A stretch of 32,356 bases of DNA from positions 1 to 32,356 of the forward strand of contig RFVQ01000004.1 in NCBI GenBank assembly GCA_009922495.1. Reading direction: 5' to 3'. The stretch comes from Chitinophagia bacterium. Its GTDB lineage: Bacteria > Bacteroidota > Bacteroidia > Chitinophagales > Chitinophagaceae. A model generated the notes under the pieces. It was not told the origin of the DNA and did no database searches. It saw only the letters and a program-made list of their open reading frames with translations. Positions 8,546 through 17,468 of the stretch are shown piece after piece (position 1 is the first letter of the stretch; each line of letters begins with the position of its first letter). A program made the translations under genes and the position numbers.

Positions 8546-8986
8546 TCAATTTTCGTGTGAGTACACCTGGATCCTTCTTCCTCCGGATGCTGACACCCGT
8601 AGCCTGACCTCTATCCTTCTGCCGTCCAGCAAATCAGGCAATCGTTGCGGCCACTCTACCAAACAAAGATCATTGGACTGAATGATCTCTTCGACACCGG
8701 CATGATAGGCTTCTTCTGCTGAATCCAAGCGGTACAGATCGATGTGAAAAACAGGGAATGTTCTGTTTTCTTTTGAAGCCTGGTACTGGTTGATCAATGA
8801 GTAAGTGGGACTTGCGACCTTGTCCCATACACCAAGGGTGTCACAAATCGCTTTCACCAGCGTTGTTTTACCCGCACCCAGATCTCCTTCAAAAGTGAAC
8901 AAATGATACGAACTGACAAATTCTGCCAATTTATTTGCCACCAAAGGGAGTTCATCCATTCCATATTCCTGATCCAGTACCATCAT
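8546..8986 (-). CDS. tsaE: tRNA threonylcarbamoyladenosine biosynthesis ATPase TsaE
   Basis: A 146-residue protein with Walker A GDLGAGKTT (residues 34-42), then ASPTYSLINQY and the HIDLYRL motif, which together define TsaE (YjeE). It is the ATPase that works with TsaB and TsaD to place the t6A modification on tRNAs that read ANN codons. The same frame stays open far upstream, across the copA start, but homology begins only here. Two adjacent ATGs (8986 and 8983) are possible starts; a TATCTTCG promoter-like box ends six bases before the first. It leads the tsaE-ald-nucleotidyltransferase operon and diverges from copA. Confidence 0.93.
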   Translation of the reverse strand: MMVLDQEYGMDELPLVANKLAEFVSSYHLFTFEGDLGAGKTTLVKAICDTLGVWDKVASPTYSLINQYQASKENRTFPVFHIDLYRLDSAEEAYHAGVEEIIQSNDLCLVEWPQRLPDLLDGRRIEVRLRVSASGGRRIQVYSHEN

Positions 8987-8992
8987 ATTACA

Positions 8993-9000
8993 CGAAGATA
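8993..9000 (-). promoter_or_regulatory. -7-like promoter box of tsaE (TATCTTCG)
   Basis: On the minus strand this reads TATCTTCG, one mismatch from TAnnTTTG, six bases before the first tsaE ATG. It lies back-to-back with the copA box, 10 bases away, so the two promoters overlap in the region of their -33 elements. Confidence 0.5.
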
Positions 9001-9010
9001 ATTTAATCCA

Positions 9011-9018
9011 TAAATTCG
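9011..9018 (+). promoter_or_regulatory. -7-like promoter box of copA (TAAATTCG)
   Basis: TAAATTCG, one mismatch from TAnnTTTG, followed by TAGT and the copA ATG at 9023. The four-base gap is the same as at gltX and at the DUF3108 gene, implying a leaderless transcript. Confidence 0.5.
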
Positions 9019-9022
9019 TAGT

Positions 9023-11140
9023 ATGGAAACCATACAATGGAAAGTGGAAGGGATGACCTGTGCCAACTGCGCACTGTCGGTGAACAAATACCTTGACAAA
9101 CAAGGCATGCAGAACATCCGGGTGAATCCTATTGATGGGGATGTTTCCTTTGAAATGGTAGAGGGTACAGACACCAAAGAAATTGTCAAGGGCATAGAGG
9201 GACTTGGCTACCAGGTAAACAAAGGTGAAGAGGTAAAACAATCCAAAAGAAATAATTTTCTTTCCACACAAAACGGAAAACTGCTTTTCTGTCTTCCTTT
9301 TACCCTGGTTTTGATGTTGCACATGTTTGAGCGCTGGATACAGATCCATTGGCTCATGAATCCTTGGGTACAATTGGTATTGGCTACTCCGGTATACGTG
9401 GTGGGTATGTCGTTCTTCGGAAGAAGTGCCATCAGAAGCCTGCGCAACAAGATGCCCAACATGAATGTACTGGTGGCCTTGGGGGCCACCGCTGCCTTTG
9501 GATACAGCCTTAGTGGAACCTTGATGGGACAAGGCATGGATTACCTGTTCTATGAAACAGCAGCCACCATCATCACGCTGGTTTTCTTTGGCAATTACCT
9601 CGAGGAATCTTCCATGCAATCCACCCAGCGTGCCCTAAAGGCCCTGATGAAGTCGCAGAAGGTCATGGCCAACATGATCGCTTTTGACGAGAACCACCAG
9701 GAGGTGATCTTTCCAATAGAAAATACACAGCTAAAAGTGGGTGATCTCATTCTGATCAGAAGTGGTGAACAAGTTCCCATCGATGCCAAGATCCTATGGG
9801 GGGAAGCACACGTGAACGAATCCCTGTTGACAGGTGAAAGCATCCCTGTGCACAAAGTAGCGAAAGACAAGATCATTGGAGGAAGTGTTCTGGAATCCGG
9901 CAACATCAAAGCACAGGTCACCGCCACTGGCAATGAAACGGTGCTTTCCGGTATCCTCAACCTGGTCAAACAGGCACAGGGGGAGAAACCTCCCGTACAA
10001 CAGCTCGCAGACAAGATCAGTGCCATATTCGTACCCCTGGTGATCGGTATCGCCCTTGTAACATTTGTTGGCAATTACATTTATCTGGGAGCGTTCAAAG
10101 ACGCACTCATGCGAAGCATTGCCGTCATGGTCATTGCCTGTCCTTGTGCAATGGGGCTTGCCACACCTGCCGCCATCGCTGTTGGCATGGGAAGGGCAGC
10201 AAGAAATGGCATCTTGTTTCGCAATGCAACCAGTCTTGAAAATTTCCGGAATATCAAACAAATCGTATTTGACAAGACCGGAACCTTGACCACCGGATCC
10301 TTCAAGTTATCGCAACACCAAGTGCTTAGCATGGAAGAAGCCGAATGGCAGCGCATCGTTTTTTCACTTGAGAAATATTCCAATCATCCCATTGCGCAAT
10401 GTGTGGCAGCGGCTTTCAAAACAAAGGAGGAGATCAAGTGGAAAAGCATTGAAGAGGTCAAAGGTACCGGGATGAAAGGCATCGACGGACTTGGCAATGA
10501 ATACTGGGCAGGATCCTATCGCATTGCGAAAGAACTTACGACCGATGCAGAACACAATGTTTACCTGCTAAAAAATGGCAGCCTCATCGGATGGATTGAT
10601 GTGGAAGATGAAATAAGGCCCGAAGCAAAAGAGGTTATTGGATATTTGAAAAAGCTGGGATTGAAAACAGTATTGTTGAGTGGCGACAGAAAATCCAAAT
10701 GTGATCGGGTAGCCGCTCTTCTGGGAATCGATCAGGTGATTGCAGAACAAAAGCCGGAAGAAAAACTGGAAGTCATTGCATCTCTGAATGCAGCCATGCC
10801 AGCTGCAATGGTGGGAGACGGCATCAACGATGCACCGGCCCTTGCCAAAGCCACCATTGGTATTTCCCTGAGCGAGGCTTCACAACTGGCCATACAGAGC
10901 GCACAGGTTGTGCTCATGAACTCCGGTTTGAAAAAACTTCCTACCGCATTGGGATTGGGAAAGCATACCTATCTGACCATCAAGCAAAACTTATTCTGGG
11001 CATTTTTCTACAACATCATCGCCATTCCTGTAGCAGCGTTTGGATTTTTGATTCCAACAGTGGGTGCATTGGTGATGGGGCTCAGTGATGTGGTACTGGC
11101 CATCAATTCCGTCAGGCTTTTTATCAAAAAAGTAGTCTAG
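9023..11140 (+). CDS. copA: Heavy-metal (copper) translocating P-type ATPase
   Basis: A 705-residue PIB-type ATPase of the inner membrane. It has one N-terminal HMA domain with the metal-binding GMTCANC (C13, C16), the transmembrane ion-site CPC (C373-P374-C375 in ACPCAMGLATP), the phosphorylated DKTGT (D417), and the hinge VGDGINDAPA. The FYNIIAIPVAAFG segment near the C-terminus fits the YN and Pro pattern of the Cu(I) subgroup. The following helix reads MGLSDVVLAINS, with Asp where many CopA proteins have a second Ser. Copper(I) export is therefore the best call, though other soft metals are not excluded. No copper-responsive regulator or chaperone lies beside it. recQ follows after three bases in what looks like one operon. 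Confidence 0.92.
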   Translation: METIQWKVEGMTCANCALSVNKYLDKQGMQNIRVNPIDGDVSFEMVEGTDTKEIVKGIEGLGYQVNKGEEVKQSKRNNFLSTQNGKLLFCLPFTLVLMLHMFERWIQIHWLMNPWVQLVLATPVYVVGMSFFGRSAIRSLRNKMPNMNVLVALGATAAFGYSLSGTLMGQGMDYLFYETAATIITLVFFGNYLEESSMQSTQRALKALMKSQKVMANMIAFDENHQEVIFPIENTQLKVGDLILIRSGEQVPIDAKILWGEAHVNESLLTGESIPVHKVAKDKIIGGSVLESGNIKAQVTATGNETVLSGILNLVKQAQGEKPPVQQLADKISAIFVPLVIGIALVTFVGNYIYLGAFKDALMRSIAVMVIACPCAMGLATPAAIAVGMGRAARNGILFRNATSLENFRNIKQIVFDKTGTLTTGSFKLSQHQVLSMEEAEWQRIVFSLEKYSNHPIAQCVAAAFKTKEEIKWKSIEEVKGTGMKGIDGLGNEYWAGSYRIAKELTTDAEHNVYLLKNGSLIGWIDVEDEIRPEAKEVIGYLKKLGLKTVLLSGDRKSKCDRVAALLGIDQVIAEQKPEEKLEVIASLNAAMPAAMVGDGINDAPALAKATIGISLSEASQLAIQSAQVVLMNSGLKKLPTALGLGKHTYLTIKQNLFWAFFYNIIAIPVAAFGFLIPTVGALVMGLSDVVLAINSVRLFIKKVV

Positions 11141-11143
11141 GCC

Positions 11144-13039
11144 ATGTCAATTTTTGAAACGCCGGAACAGGTGCTGAAAACCTATTGGGGACATGAAGCG
11201 TTCCGTGCCTCCCAAAAGGAGATCATTGAAAGCATATTGGATGGCAGGGATACCTTGGCCATACTTCCCACCGGAGGTGGAAAATCCATTTGTTTTCAGG
11301 TTCCAGCGATGATGAAGGAAGGTTGCTGTCTGGTGATCTCTCCCCTGATCGCATTGATGGAAGATCAGGTGCAACGCCTGCAAGCGATGGGAATACCCGC
11401 CAAGGCAATCCTATCGGGTATGACCCTGCGGGAAACAGAAGAGGTATTGGAGCATTGTGAAAATGGGAATCTCAAATTTCTTTATGTTTCACCTGAGCGC
11501 CTTGAAACAAGATCCTTTCTGGATCATCTCGCTGATCTTCCCATCAACCTGATCGCCGTTGATGAATCACATTGTATTTCCCAATGGGGCTATGATTTTC
11601 GACCCTCCTATCTCCAAATAGCAGCGATCAGGGAACCCTTGAAAGGAGTACCCCTTATAGCCCTGACAGCATCCGCCACTGGAAAAGTAAAAGAGGATAT
11701 CCTTGCGCGACTGCAAATGAAAGCACCACAGGTCTTCATGAATTCCTTTAGCAGAGCAAACCTGGTCTATCAGTCGACCTTCTGTGAAGAAAAAATCAAT
11801 GGCATGCTCAGGCTATTGGATCAACTAGAGGGCAGCGGGATCATTTATTGCAAAACACGCAGGAGAACCCAAGAAATCAGTGATTTACTCCAGCAGCATG
11901 GCATCAGCAGCGATTTCTATCATGCAGGTTTGGATCAGGATACAAGAAAAGAAAAACAAGCTGCTTGGTTGCACAACTCGAAAAGGATCATGGTTTGCAC
12001 CAACGCTTTTGGAATGGGAATTGACAAACCGGATGTTCGGTTGGTCATTCATGCAGATGTTCCAGATTGTCTCGAAAATTATTACCAGGAAGCAGGAAGG
12101 GCAGGCAGAGATGGACAAAGGGCTCATGCCATCTTGCTGTATCGAAAAGAAGAATTGGAAAATCTCAGAACATTGCCGCATCAAAAATTTCCTTCGCTGA
12201 CAACCATCAGAAAAGTTTATCATGCACTCGCCAATCACCATCAAGTTCCTACAGGTACCGGTGCTGGAACCTGCTATGACCTGGACCTGGAGGAATTCAC
12301 CGCCAACTTCCGCTTGCCTTTGATGGATGTCGTCAATAGTCTGCAAACACTCAAACAGGAAAAGGTCATACAATACATCGACAGGCTTTTCATGCCCTCC
12401 ACTGTTCAGTTCACCTGCAGCAGGTATGCATTAGAAGAGGCAGAACAACTTTATCCTTTGCTGGAGCCTTTGATCAAATCCTTGCTGCGCAGCTATGCAG
12501 GCATATTGGACTTTCCCATCCGAATCAATGAAAAACAATTGGCCTGGAAAAACAAGATGAGCCTGGAAGAAATCAATCGAAAACTCATGCAATTAAAAAA
12601 GATGGGATTGATAGCTTATGAGCCAAGGAAGGAGACGCCTCAGGTATGTTATATGCAGGACAGGATCAAGGCGGATGAATTGGAAATTGATCATGTTGCT
12701 TATGGCATGAGAAAAGCCAACTATGCGGCAAGAATCGAAAAAATGATCGAATACGCAACTCAGAAAACCTGCCGTTCGGCGATGATTGGCCGGTATTTTG
12801 GTGACGAGGAGATCAGCGATTGTGGGATATGCGATGTTTGCTCCGAAAGAAAAGACAAAGAAATCAAAGAAGGAATCCCCGAAAGGATATTGTCTATGCT
12901 ACGGCAAGAACCCAGGTCCTTCCAGGAATTAACCAAAAGCTTGCAATTAACGGAGCATGCACTGCAACAGGCAATCCAATTGCTACTATCTGAAAACAAA
13001 TTGACCTTGGATCATGACAATAGGCTGGTTATAAAATAA
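11144..13039 (+). CDS. recQ: ATP-dependent DNA helicase RecQ
   Basis: A 631-residue superfamily 2 helicase unwinding DNA 3' to 5' in recombination and fork repair. Motif I is LPTGGGKS (residues 41-48) and motif II is the DExH-type DESH (140-143), followed by the RecQ-specific aromatic-rich loop CISQWGYDFRPSY. Motif III is ALTASAT; motif VI is YYQEAGRAGRDG. The zinc-binding part of the RQC region supplies four Cys (KTCRSA then DCGICDVC). The protein ends shortly after a winged-helix segment, with no room for an HRDC domain. It starts three bases after copA, an unexpected operon partner. Confidence 0.95.
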   Translation: MSIFETPEQVLKTYWGHEAFRASQKEIIESILDGRDTLAILPTGGGKSICFQVPAMMKEGCCLVISPLIALMEDQVQRLQAMGIPAKAILSGMTLRETEEVLEHCENGNLKFLYVSPERLETRSFLDHLADLPINLIAVDESHCISQWGYDFRPSYLQIAAIREPLKGVPLIALTASATGKVKEDILARLQMKAPQVFMNSFSRANLVYQSTFCEEKINGMLRLLDQLEGSGIIYCKTRRRTQEISDLLQQHGISSDFYHAGLDQDTRKEKQAAWLHNSKRIMVCTNAFGMGIDKPDVRLVIHADVPDCLENYYQEAGRAGRDGQRAHAILLYRKEELENLRTLPHQKFPSLTTIRKVYHALANHHQVPTGTGAGTCYDLDLEEFTANFRLPLMDVVNSLQTLKQEKVIQYIDRLFMPSTVQFTCSRYALEEAEQLYPLLEPLIKSLLRSYAGILDFPIRINEKQLAWKNKMSLEEINRKLMQLKKMGLIAYEPRKETPQVCYMQDRIKADELEIDHVAYGMRKANYAARIEKMIEYATQKTCRSAMIGRYFGDEEISDCGICDVCSERKDKEIKEGIPERILSMLRQEPRSFQELTKSLQLTEHALQQAIQLLLSENKLTLDHDNRLVIK

Positions 13040-13040
13040 A

Positions 13041-13070
13041 AAAGGGCCAGGATAGAAATCCAGCCCGTTT
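13041..13070. terminator. Bidirectional terminator between recQ and the GroES-like gene
   Basis: GGGC (13044-13047) pairs with GCCC (13063-13066) and GGAT (13050-13053) with ATCC (13058-13061), around an AGAA loop and a small internal loop. On the minus strand the hairpin is followed by a run of T (the A-run before 13044), ideal for ending the GroES-like transcript. On the plus strand only GTTT follows. Confidence 0.6.
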
Positions 13071-13227
13071 AAATCCAATATCCTATGAAAAACCAAGGTG
13101 AAGGTAGATGATTTGAAAAACCGTCAATGGATTAAACCAGCTGTTTGTAGAAATACTATTAAATGATAAGATTCAATAATCTACAATTGTTTTTTCCAGC
13201 AAATAATTCAGGGCAACCTGTGTGAAG
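13071..13227. other. Gap with an 8-codon reading frame preceded by a gene-start-like leader
   Basis: The stretch is AT-rich. It holds ATG at 13085 followed by seven codons and TGA at 13109-13111 (MKNQGEGR). The bases before this ATG (AAATCCAATATCC) resemble the C/T-rich leader in front of the metalloprotease ATG at 1182. No promoter box precedes it. It may be a tiny peptide, a remnant of a lost gene start, or chance. The rest shows only a weak 5-bp hairpin (AGATT/AATCT). Confidence 0.2.
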
Positions 13228-13599
13228 TCAAATTTCCTCTTCCCTTTCCAGCATCAATATGGCGCTTTGGGGAACGATGTAATATTTCATCCCTTCATAG
13301 AGTACTTCAGTAGCACCACTCAATAGAAAGATTGCCAAGTCACCTTCTTTGGCCTGCAGGGGAACATATTTTACTTTTTCCTCATCGGATTTCCAGGCTT
13401 CATCTTCTACCGGCATGGGTATAACAAATCCGGGGCCGGTTTTGATGATAACCCCCTGTTGTACTTTTTCCTTTTCCTGTACTCCTGGAGGAAGATAAAG
13501 TCCGCTTTCTGTTTTTTCGTTGGGCTTAGCGGGACGGATCAATACCCTGTCTCCAATTACAATGAGCTTTTTAAATGTATTGTCTGATGTGAGGTGCAT
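13228..13599 (-). CDS. GroES-like co-chaperone paralogue
   Basis: A 123-residue Cpn10-fold protein. IGDRVLIRPAKPNEKTESGLYLPPG matches the GroES start and mobile-loop region, and EVLYEGMKYYIVPQSAILMLE matches the GroES C-terminal strands. Between them, about 25 extra residues (FVIPMPVEDEAWKSDEEK and on) make it longer than the usual 90-100-residue GroES. No groEL is next to it, so it is more likely an orphan paralogue than the main co-chaperonin. The frame runs on to a TTG at 13623, but that triplet lies in the promoter box; ATG 13599 is preferred. A good -33/-7 promoter precedes it. Confidence 0.8.
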   Translation of the reverse strand: MHLTSDNTFKKLIVIGDRVLIRPAKPNEKTESGLYLPPGVQEKEKVQQGVIIKTGPGFVIPMPVEDEAWKSDEEKVKYVPLQAKEGDLAIFLLSGATEVLYEGMKYYIVPQSAILMLEREEEI

Positions 13600-13620
13600 G
13601 CGAGTAATATGAAACTGTAG

Positions 13621-13651
13621 CAAATTTCAAAAAACAGACCTGTTTAACAAA
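13621..13651 (-). promoter_or_regulatory. Promoter of the GroES-like gene (TTTG-N19-GAAATTTG)
   Basis: On the minus strand, TTTG (13651-13648), 19 bases, then GAAATTTG (13628-13621). This agrees with the Bacteroidota TTTG / TAnnTTTG arrangement except for G in place of the first T, and gives a leader of about 15-20 bases before ATG 13599. It is the best two-part promoter in the window. Confidence 0.55.
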
Positions 13652-13713
13652 ATTTTATTCAGATTGGAATGGATTTATCCCTTTTAATAATTTTATTTGT
13701 CTAAACCTTTCTT

Positions 13714-14373
13714 ATGTCATCTACCAGTAAACCCAGAATTCTCCTTTGTGAAGACGATCCCAACCTGGGAATTGTCCTGAAAAATTTTTTGGAATTGAAT
13801 GAGTTTGATGTAACCCTGGAAAGGGATGGCAGACTGGGACTTGCCGCATTTCAAAGGGAAAAATTTGACATCTGTCTCCTCGATGTTATGATGCCCAAGA
13901 TGGATGGATTTGCCTTGGCAGAAGAAATCCGTGACACCAATCCGGATATCCCCTTGTTTTTTCTTTCTGCCAAATCCATGAAGGAAGACCAGATCAAGGG
14001 ATACAAACTAGGAGCGGATGACTATATCACCAAACCCTTTGACTCAGAATTGTTGCTGTTCAAAATCAAGGCCATCCTGAAAAGAAATGAGGAGCAGAAC
14101 AGGGAACAAGAGAACATTGAGTTTGACCTTGGACGTTACCATTTTATTCCAAAGTTGAGAGAGCTTTCAATCGATGGCAACAAAATCACTTTGTCTCCCA
14201 AAGAAAACGAGCTATTGAAAATGCTCAGTGAGTACAAAAACGATTTGCTGCAAAGAGAGCTGGCATTGAAGAAAATTTGGGGAAATGACAATTATTTTAA
14301 CGGCAGAAGCATGGATGTATACATCGCGAAATTGAGAAAATACCTCAAAGAAGATAATTACTTTAAAAATTGA
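13714..14373 (+). CDS. OmpR-family response regulator
   Basis: A 219-residue two-domain regulator. The receiver domain has the acidic pocket E13-D14-D15, phospho-acceptor D57 (in CLLDVMMPKMDG), S85 and K107 (in ITKPFD). After a linker near residue 125, the C-terminal part is a winged-helix DNA-binding domain of the OmpR/PhoB type (LSPKENELLKML, then SMDVYIAKLRKYL). It should bind promoter DNA as a dimer when phosphorylated. A TTTATTTG near-match to the -7 box ends 14 bases before the ATG. It converges on a sensor kinase gene with a 16-base overlap of coding ends; that kinase is the obvious candidate partner, though its type usually pairs with LuxR-family regulators. Confidence 0.93.
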   Translation: MSSTSKPRILLCEDDPNLGIVLKNFLELNEFDVTLERDGRLGLAAFQREKFDICLLDVMMPKMDGFALAEEIRDTNPDIPLFFLSAKSMKEDQIKGYKLGADDYITKPFDSELLLFKIKAILKRNEEQNREQENIEFDLGRYHFIPKLRELSIDGNKITLSPKENELLKMLSEYKNDLLQRELALKKIWGNDNYFNGRSMDVYIAKLRKYLKEDNYFKN

Positions 14374-17300
14374 TCAAGGGGCAAATCGAGCAAAACGGTT
14401 AGCCCCTTTTCATTTTTAAAAGAAACGATGGCATTCATCATGGAAGCCCGCTTTTTGATATTGTTGATCCCGTTTCCACCACCTTTGATTGTCTGATTGG
14501 TCAATTCCTCTGACATTCCTTTGCCATTATCGGAGATGGTAATTTTTAAATGCTGGTCCAGAACCACTTTTATGTCAATTTTTTTAGTTCCAGCGTATTT
14601 GATTGCATTGTTGATAATCTCCTTTACGATCATGAATACATTTCTGCGGACGCGCCCACTTACAAACATATCAGGATAAGCAATGGGCTCGCTGATTTCA
14701 AGCAAAATGCCAGCAGCTGATAACCGGGTAGATAGATATTGCCGGATATAGGATAGCAAGCTGATAAGGCTATCATTGCTGACATTCAAAGCCCAAACGA
14801 TCTCGTTCATGTCCTGAACCATCTTTTCTGACGCCTCTCCTATTTTATCAATCAGCTTCCGATCGGCTGTATTGCCTGTCTTTTCCTTAAGTATATTGGT
14901 CATGAGGGCCAGCGCCGACAAATTGCCCCCAATATCATCATGAAGATCCATGGCAATTCTCACACGTTCCTGTTCCAGCAATTGTTTTTTCTCCAATTCT
15001 ATTTTTTGAACCGCCAATCGCTTTTCGAAAAAGTTGCTCACAGGAAAGTACAGAACCAATAAAATCAAAAGCAAAAGAATAATTCGGAACAAGCGTGTTT
15101 TGAAAAAATTAGGCATTACCTCCAGTTCCATGCTAACCTGGTTTGACATGATGCCGCTTCTTTTCCCGATCAGTTGAACCACTATTTTGTATACACCGGG
15201 TTCCAGGTTAAATAGCGAAAGACTCTCGGATGAGGGACTGGTTTGCCAATCTGCCTCATCATTCATTTTGAATCTCAGATTGAAATCATTGTCGTTTGAG
15301 TAGTTCAGGGTTGAAAACTGTAAATTGAGACTCTCATTGTACTTTAACTTGAATTTGGGACTCTTTCGGAGTGCATCAACAATAGAATCACTTAGATAAA
15401 TGCCATTTCTGACAATTGAATAGAGCTGGAGCTTGGGCCTGATCAAGCTTTGCTTTAGCTGATTCTCAAAAAAGGAAACAACCCCCTTCGTGGTTGCCAT
15501 GAATATTTCCCTGTCGTCAATAGCATGATTCACGGCAATCTCAAATTCTTCTGCGGGTAGTCCATCTTTCTTCAAGAAAGTTGTAAATGTTTCTGTAGGA
15601 ATATGCATGATAGACATTCCCTTGTTGGTTCCAATAACCATCTTTTCATTCCCGATACCATGAATCGATGTGATGGAATTGGAAACCAGTCCATCACCCA
15701 TGGTATACACCTTCATTTGCTTTCGTTTAAGATCAAATCTCAGCAATCCATCACTTTCAGATGCAACCCAGAGATACCCATCTTTATACTCCATGTCATA
15801 CACACTGAGTTTGGAGAAATCGTATGATGGCCCAATCATTTGGTCGATATGCTGAAATTCTTTTTGATCATGGAATTTAATGGCAAATCCACGGTGATGG
15901 CCAACCGCGACATCCCCCTCTGCAGAAGATGTTACAAAATCCAGATGATTGATGGTTCGCTTGTAGTCACCCGTTCCTAATTGCAGATAACTTTGCGTAA
16001 TGCTGGTTCTTTTGTCAAATAGCAACAACCCATTTTCAGGTGTTGCAAACCAGATTTTCCCTTCAGGAGTGACAGAAATACCGTAAACCGGTTTCTTGCC
16101 AAGAACCGGATGATACTTGAATACTGATGGCCTTCTTAGCAGGTAATCATTGCCCTGGTTTTGCAATTCCAATATGCCATGAGAGGTGGGGATCCACCAT
16201 GTCATCGCGTCAACCTGAACTATGCCATAATGAAGAATAGACTTGTTTTCCAGTCCTTTTTCAAATTTCAGTGATTTGAAATCTTGTTCCTTCCTGTCAA
16301 AGATGGAAATACCCTTGCTCGAAACAGTGATGATATCATTTTTATGACTGGAAACACCAACATATTTGCCAAATGAAAACTGGTCAACAAATTTTGAAAT
16401 GGCCTTGTATACATTGAATTGATTGTAATCACTGTTATAGTGATACAATCCAAAATCTCCTCCCAGCCAAACCCCACCCTGTCTGTCAACCATTAAATCC
16501 GTCCAATCTGCGATGCCAGGCTCAAGTGGCGAGAGCCATGATACATTAAGATTTTGCAATTTTGCAGAACCCTCATAATACAATTGTACCCCTTTGACTT
16601 TATTGGCAATCCACAAAATTCCTTTTCTGTCGATCGCAAGATCTGAAACGGGATCAACAATATTTACGGAAGAGAATCGCTTCAATATTGACCTGGCAGG
16701 ATCATGATTGGAAAGCAGGTTGTAAATACCTTCGGAGGTAGCAATCAACAAATCACCTTGAGCCCTTTTCATCACTTTGCTCACGTAAGCAACGGCTAAT
16801 GGGTGATCCAGGTAATTGAAAATATTGTCATTCGGCCTTTTGTAAAAAATATGGCCCGTATATCCAAAAGCCCATAAAACTTGATTTTCATCTTTAACAA
16901 AAGCTATGATTTCCTGATTAACCTTGGGTGCTTGGATAGGCGTTTTTACATAGCTCCCGCTAACCGGATCAAAATAACTGATACCTGTTTGTGTTCCAAT
17001 CCAGATCAAGCCCTTTTCATCAATAAACAGGGTATTGATATAGCGGTCTTCCAGCTGCTGGGCTGCTGGTATAGGGTAGTTTCGGATTTTGTAAGTCTTC
17101 AAATCAATTTTTGAAATACCGAAATTTTCGGTGGCTACCCAAAGGCCGCCTTTTTTGTCTTCCTGGATACTGAATACCCTTGACCCACCTATGCTGGCAT
17201 TGTCGTTGGGGTCATGAAGAAAATTTCTAAAATGTGTTCCATCAAACATGCTCAACCCAAAACGGGTGCCTATCCATATATAGCCTCTGCTGTCCTGATA

Positions 17301-17468
17301 CAGAGATTCAACTTCATTACCCGGTAGACCGTTGGTTGAATTATAATTTTGGAAATTGAAATTAAAATACTGCGCATTGCTTTCCTGAAACAGCAATAGA
17401 AAAACCACAATACATATGAATCGTGTGGCCTTCAATGCTTTGGTATGATCAAAAAAGTAAATTGTCAT
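14358..17468 (-). CDS. Beta-propeller/Y_Y_Y sensor histidine kinase (HisKA_3 type)
   Basis: A 1036-residue membrane sensor. After an N-terminal signal or anchor segment ([16 protein letters not shown]) comes a long periplasmic part of two-component-regulator propeller repeats (for example [20 protein letters not shown], then GLSMFDG), ending in a Y_Y_Y-type domain (about 715-780). One transmembrane helix lies at 793-814, then a short coiled coil. The H-box [18 protein letters not shown] carries H843 and marks the HisKA_3 class, followed by an ATPase domain with [11 protein letters not shown] and ISDNGKGM. There is no receiver or AraC domain, so it is not a hybrid. ATG 17468 is preferred over 17501; it overlaps ruvB by 20 bases. 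It follows leuS and ruvB on the same strand. Ligand unknown; propeller sensors often read polysaccharide fragments, but no susCD genes are near. Confidence 0.9.
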   Translation of the reverse strand: MTIYFFDHTKALKATRFICIVVFLLLFQESNAQYFNFNFQNYNSTNGLPGNEVESLYQDSRGYIWIGTRFGLSMFDGTHFRNFLHDPNDNASIGGSRVFSIQEDKKGGLWVATENFGISKIDLKTYKIRNYPIPAAQQLEDRYINTLFIDEKGLIWIGTQTGISYFDPVSGSYVKTPIQAPKVNQEIIAFVKDENQVLWAFGYTGHIFYKRPNDNIFNYLDHPLAVAYVSKVMKRAQGDLLIATSEGIYNLLSNHDPARSILKRFSSVNIVDPVSDLAIDRKGILWIANKVKGVQLYYEGSAKLQNLNVSWLSPLEPGIADWTDLMVDRQGGVWLGGDFGLYHYNSDYNQFNVYKAISKFVDQFSFGKYVGVSSHKNDIITVSSKGISIFDRKEQDFKSLKFEKGLENKSILHYGIVQVDAMTWWIPTSHGILELQNQGNDYLLRRPSVFKYHPVLGKKPVYGISVTPEGKIWFATPENGLLLFDKRTSITQSYLQLGTGDYKRTINHLDFVTSSAEGDVAVGHHRGFAIKFHDQKEFQHIDQMIGPSYDFSKLSVYDMEYKDGYLWVASESDGLLRFDLKRKQMKVYTMGDGLVSNSITSIHGIGNEKMVIGTNKGMSIMHIPTETFTTFLKKDGLPAEEFEIAVNHAIDDREIFMATTKGVVSFFENQLKQSLIRPKLQLYSIVRNGIYLSDSIVDALRKSPKFKLKYNESLNLQFSTLNYSNDNDFNLRFKMNDEADWQTSPSSESLSLFNLEPGVYKIVVQLIGKRSGIMSNQVSMELEVMPNFFKTRLFRIILLLLILLVLYFPVSNFFEKRLAVQKIELEKKQLLEQERVRIAMDLHDDIGGNLSALALMTNILKEKTGNTADRKLIDKIGEASEKMVQDMNEIVWALNVSNDSLISLLSYIRQYLSTRLSAAGILLEISEPIAYPDMFVSGRVRRNVFMIVKEIINNAIKYAGTKKIDIKVVLDQHLKITISDNGKGMSEELTNQTIKGGGNGINNIKKRASMMNAIVSFKNEKGLTVLLDLPLDQFLK
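14376..14417 (+). terminator. Intrinsic terminator of the response regulator, inside the kinase coding end
   Basis: AAGGGGC (14376-14382) and GCCCCTT (14402-14408) form a perfect 7-bp stem starting two bases after the regulator stop, followed by TTCATTTTT. The same bases encode the last residues of the opposing kinase ([12 protein letters not shown] region). Confidence 0.72.

Noticed and set aside
8987-9619. Upstream continuation of the tsaE frame on the minus strand, antisense to copA
   Set aside because: TsaE homology begins at 8986; the rest is antisense to the well-supported copA gene and has no recognisable sequence.
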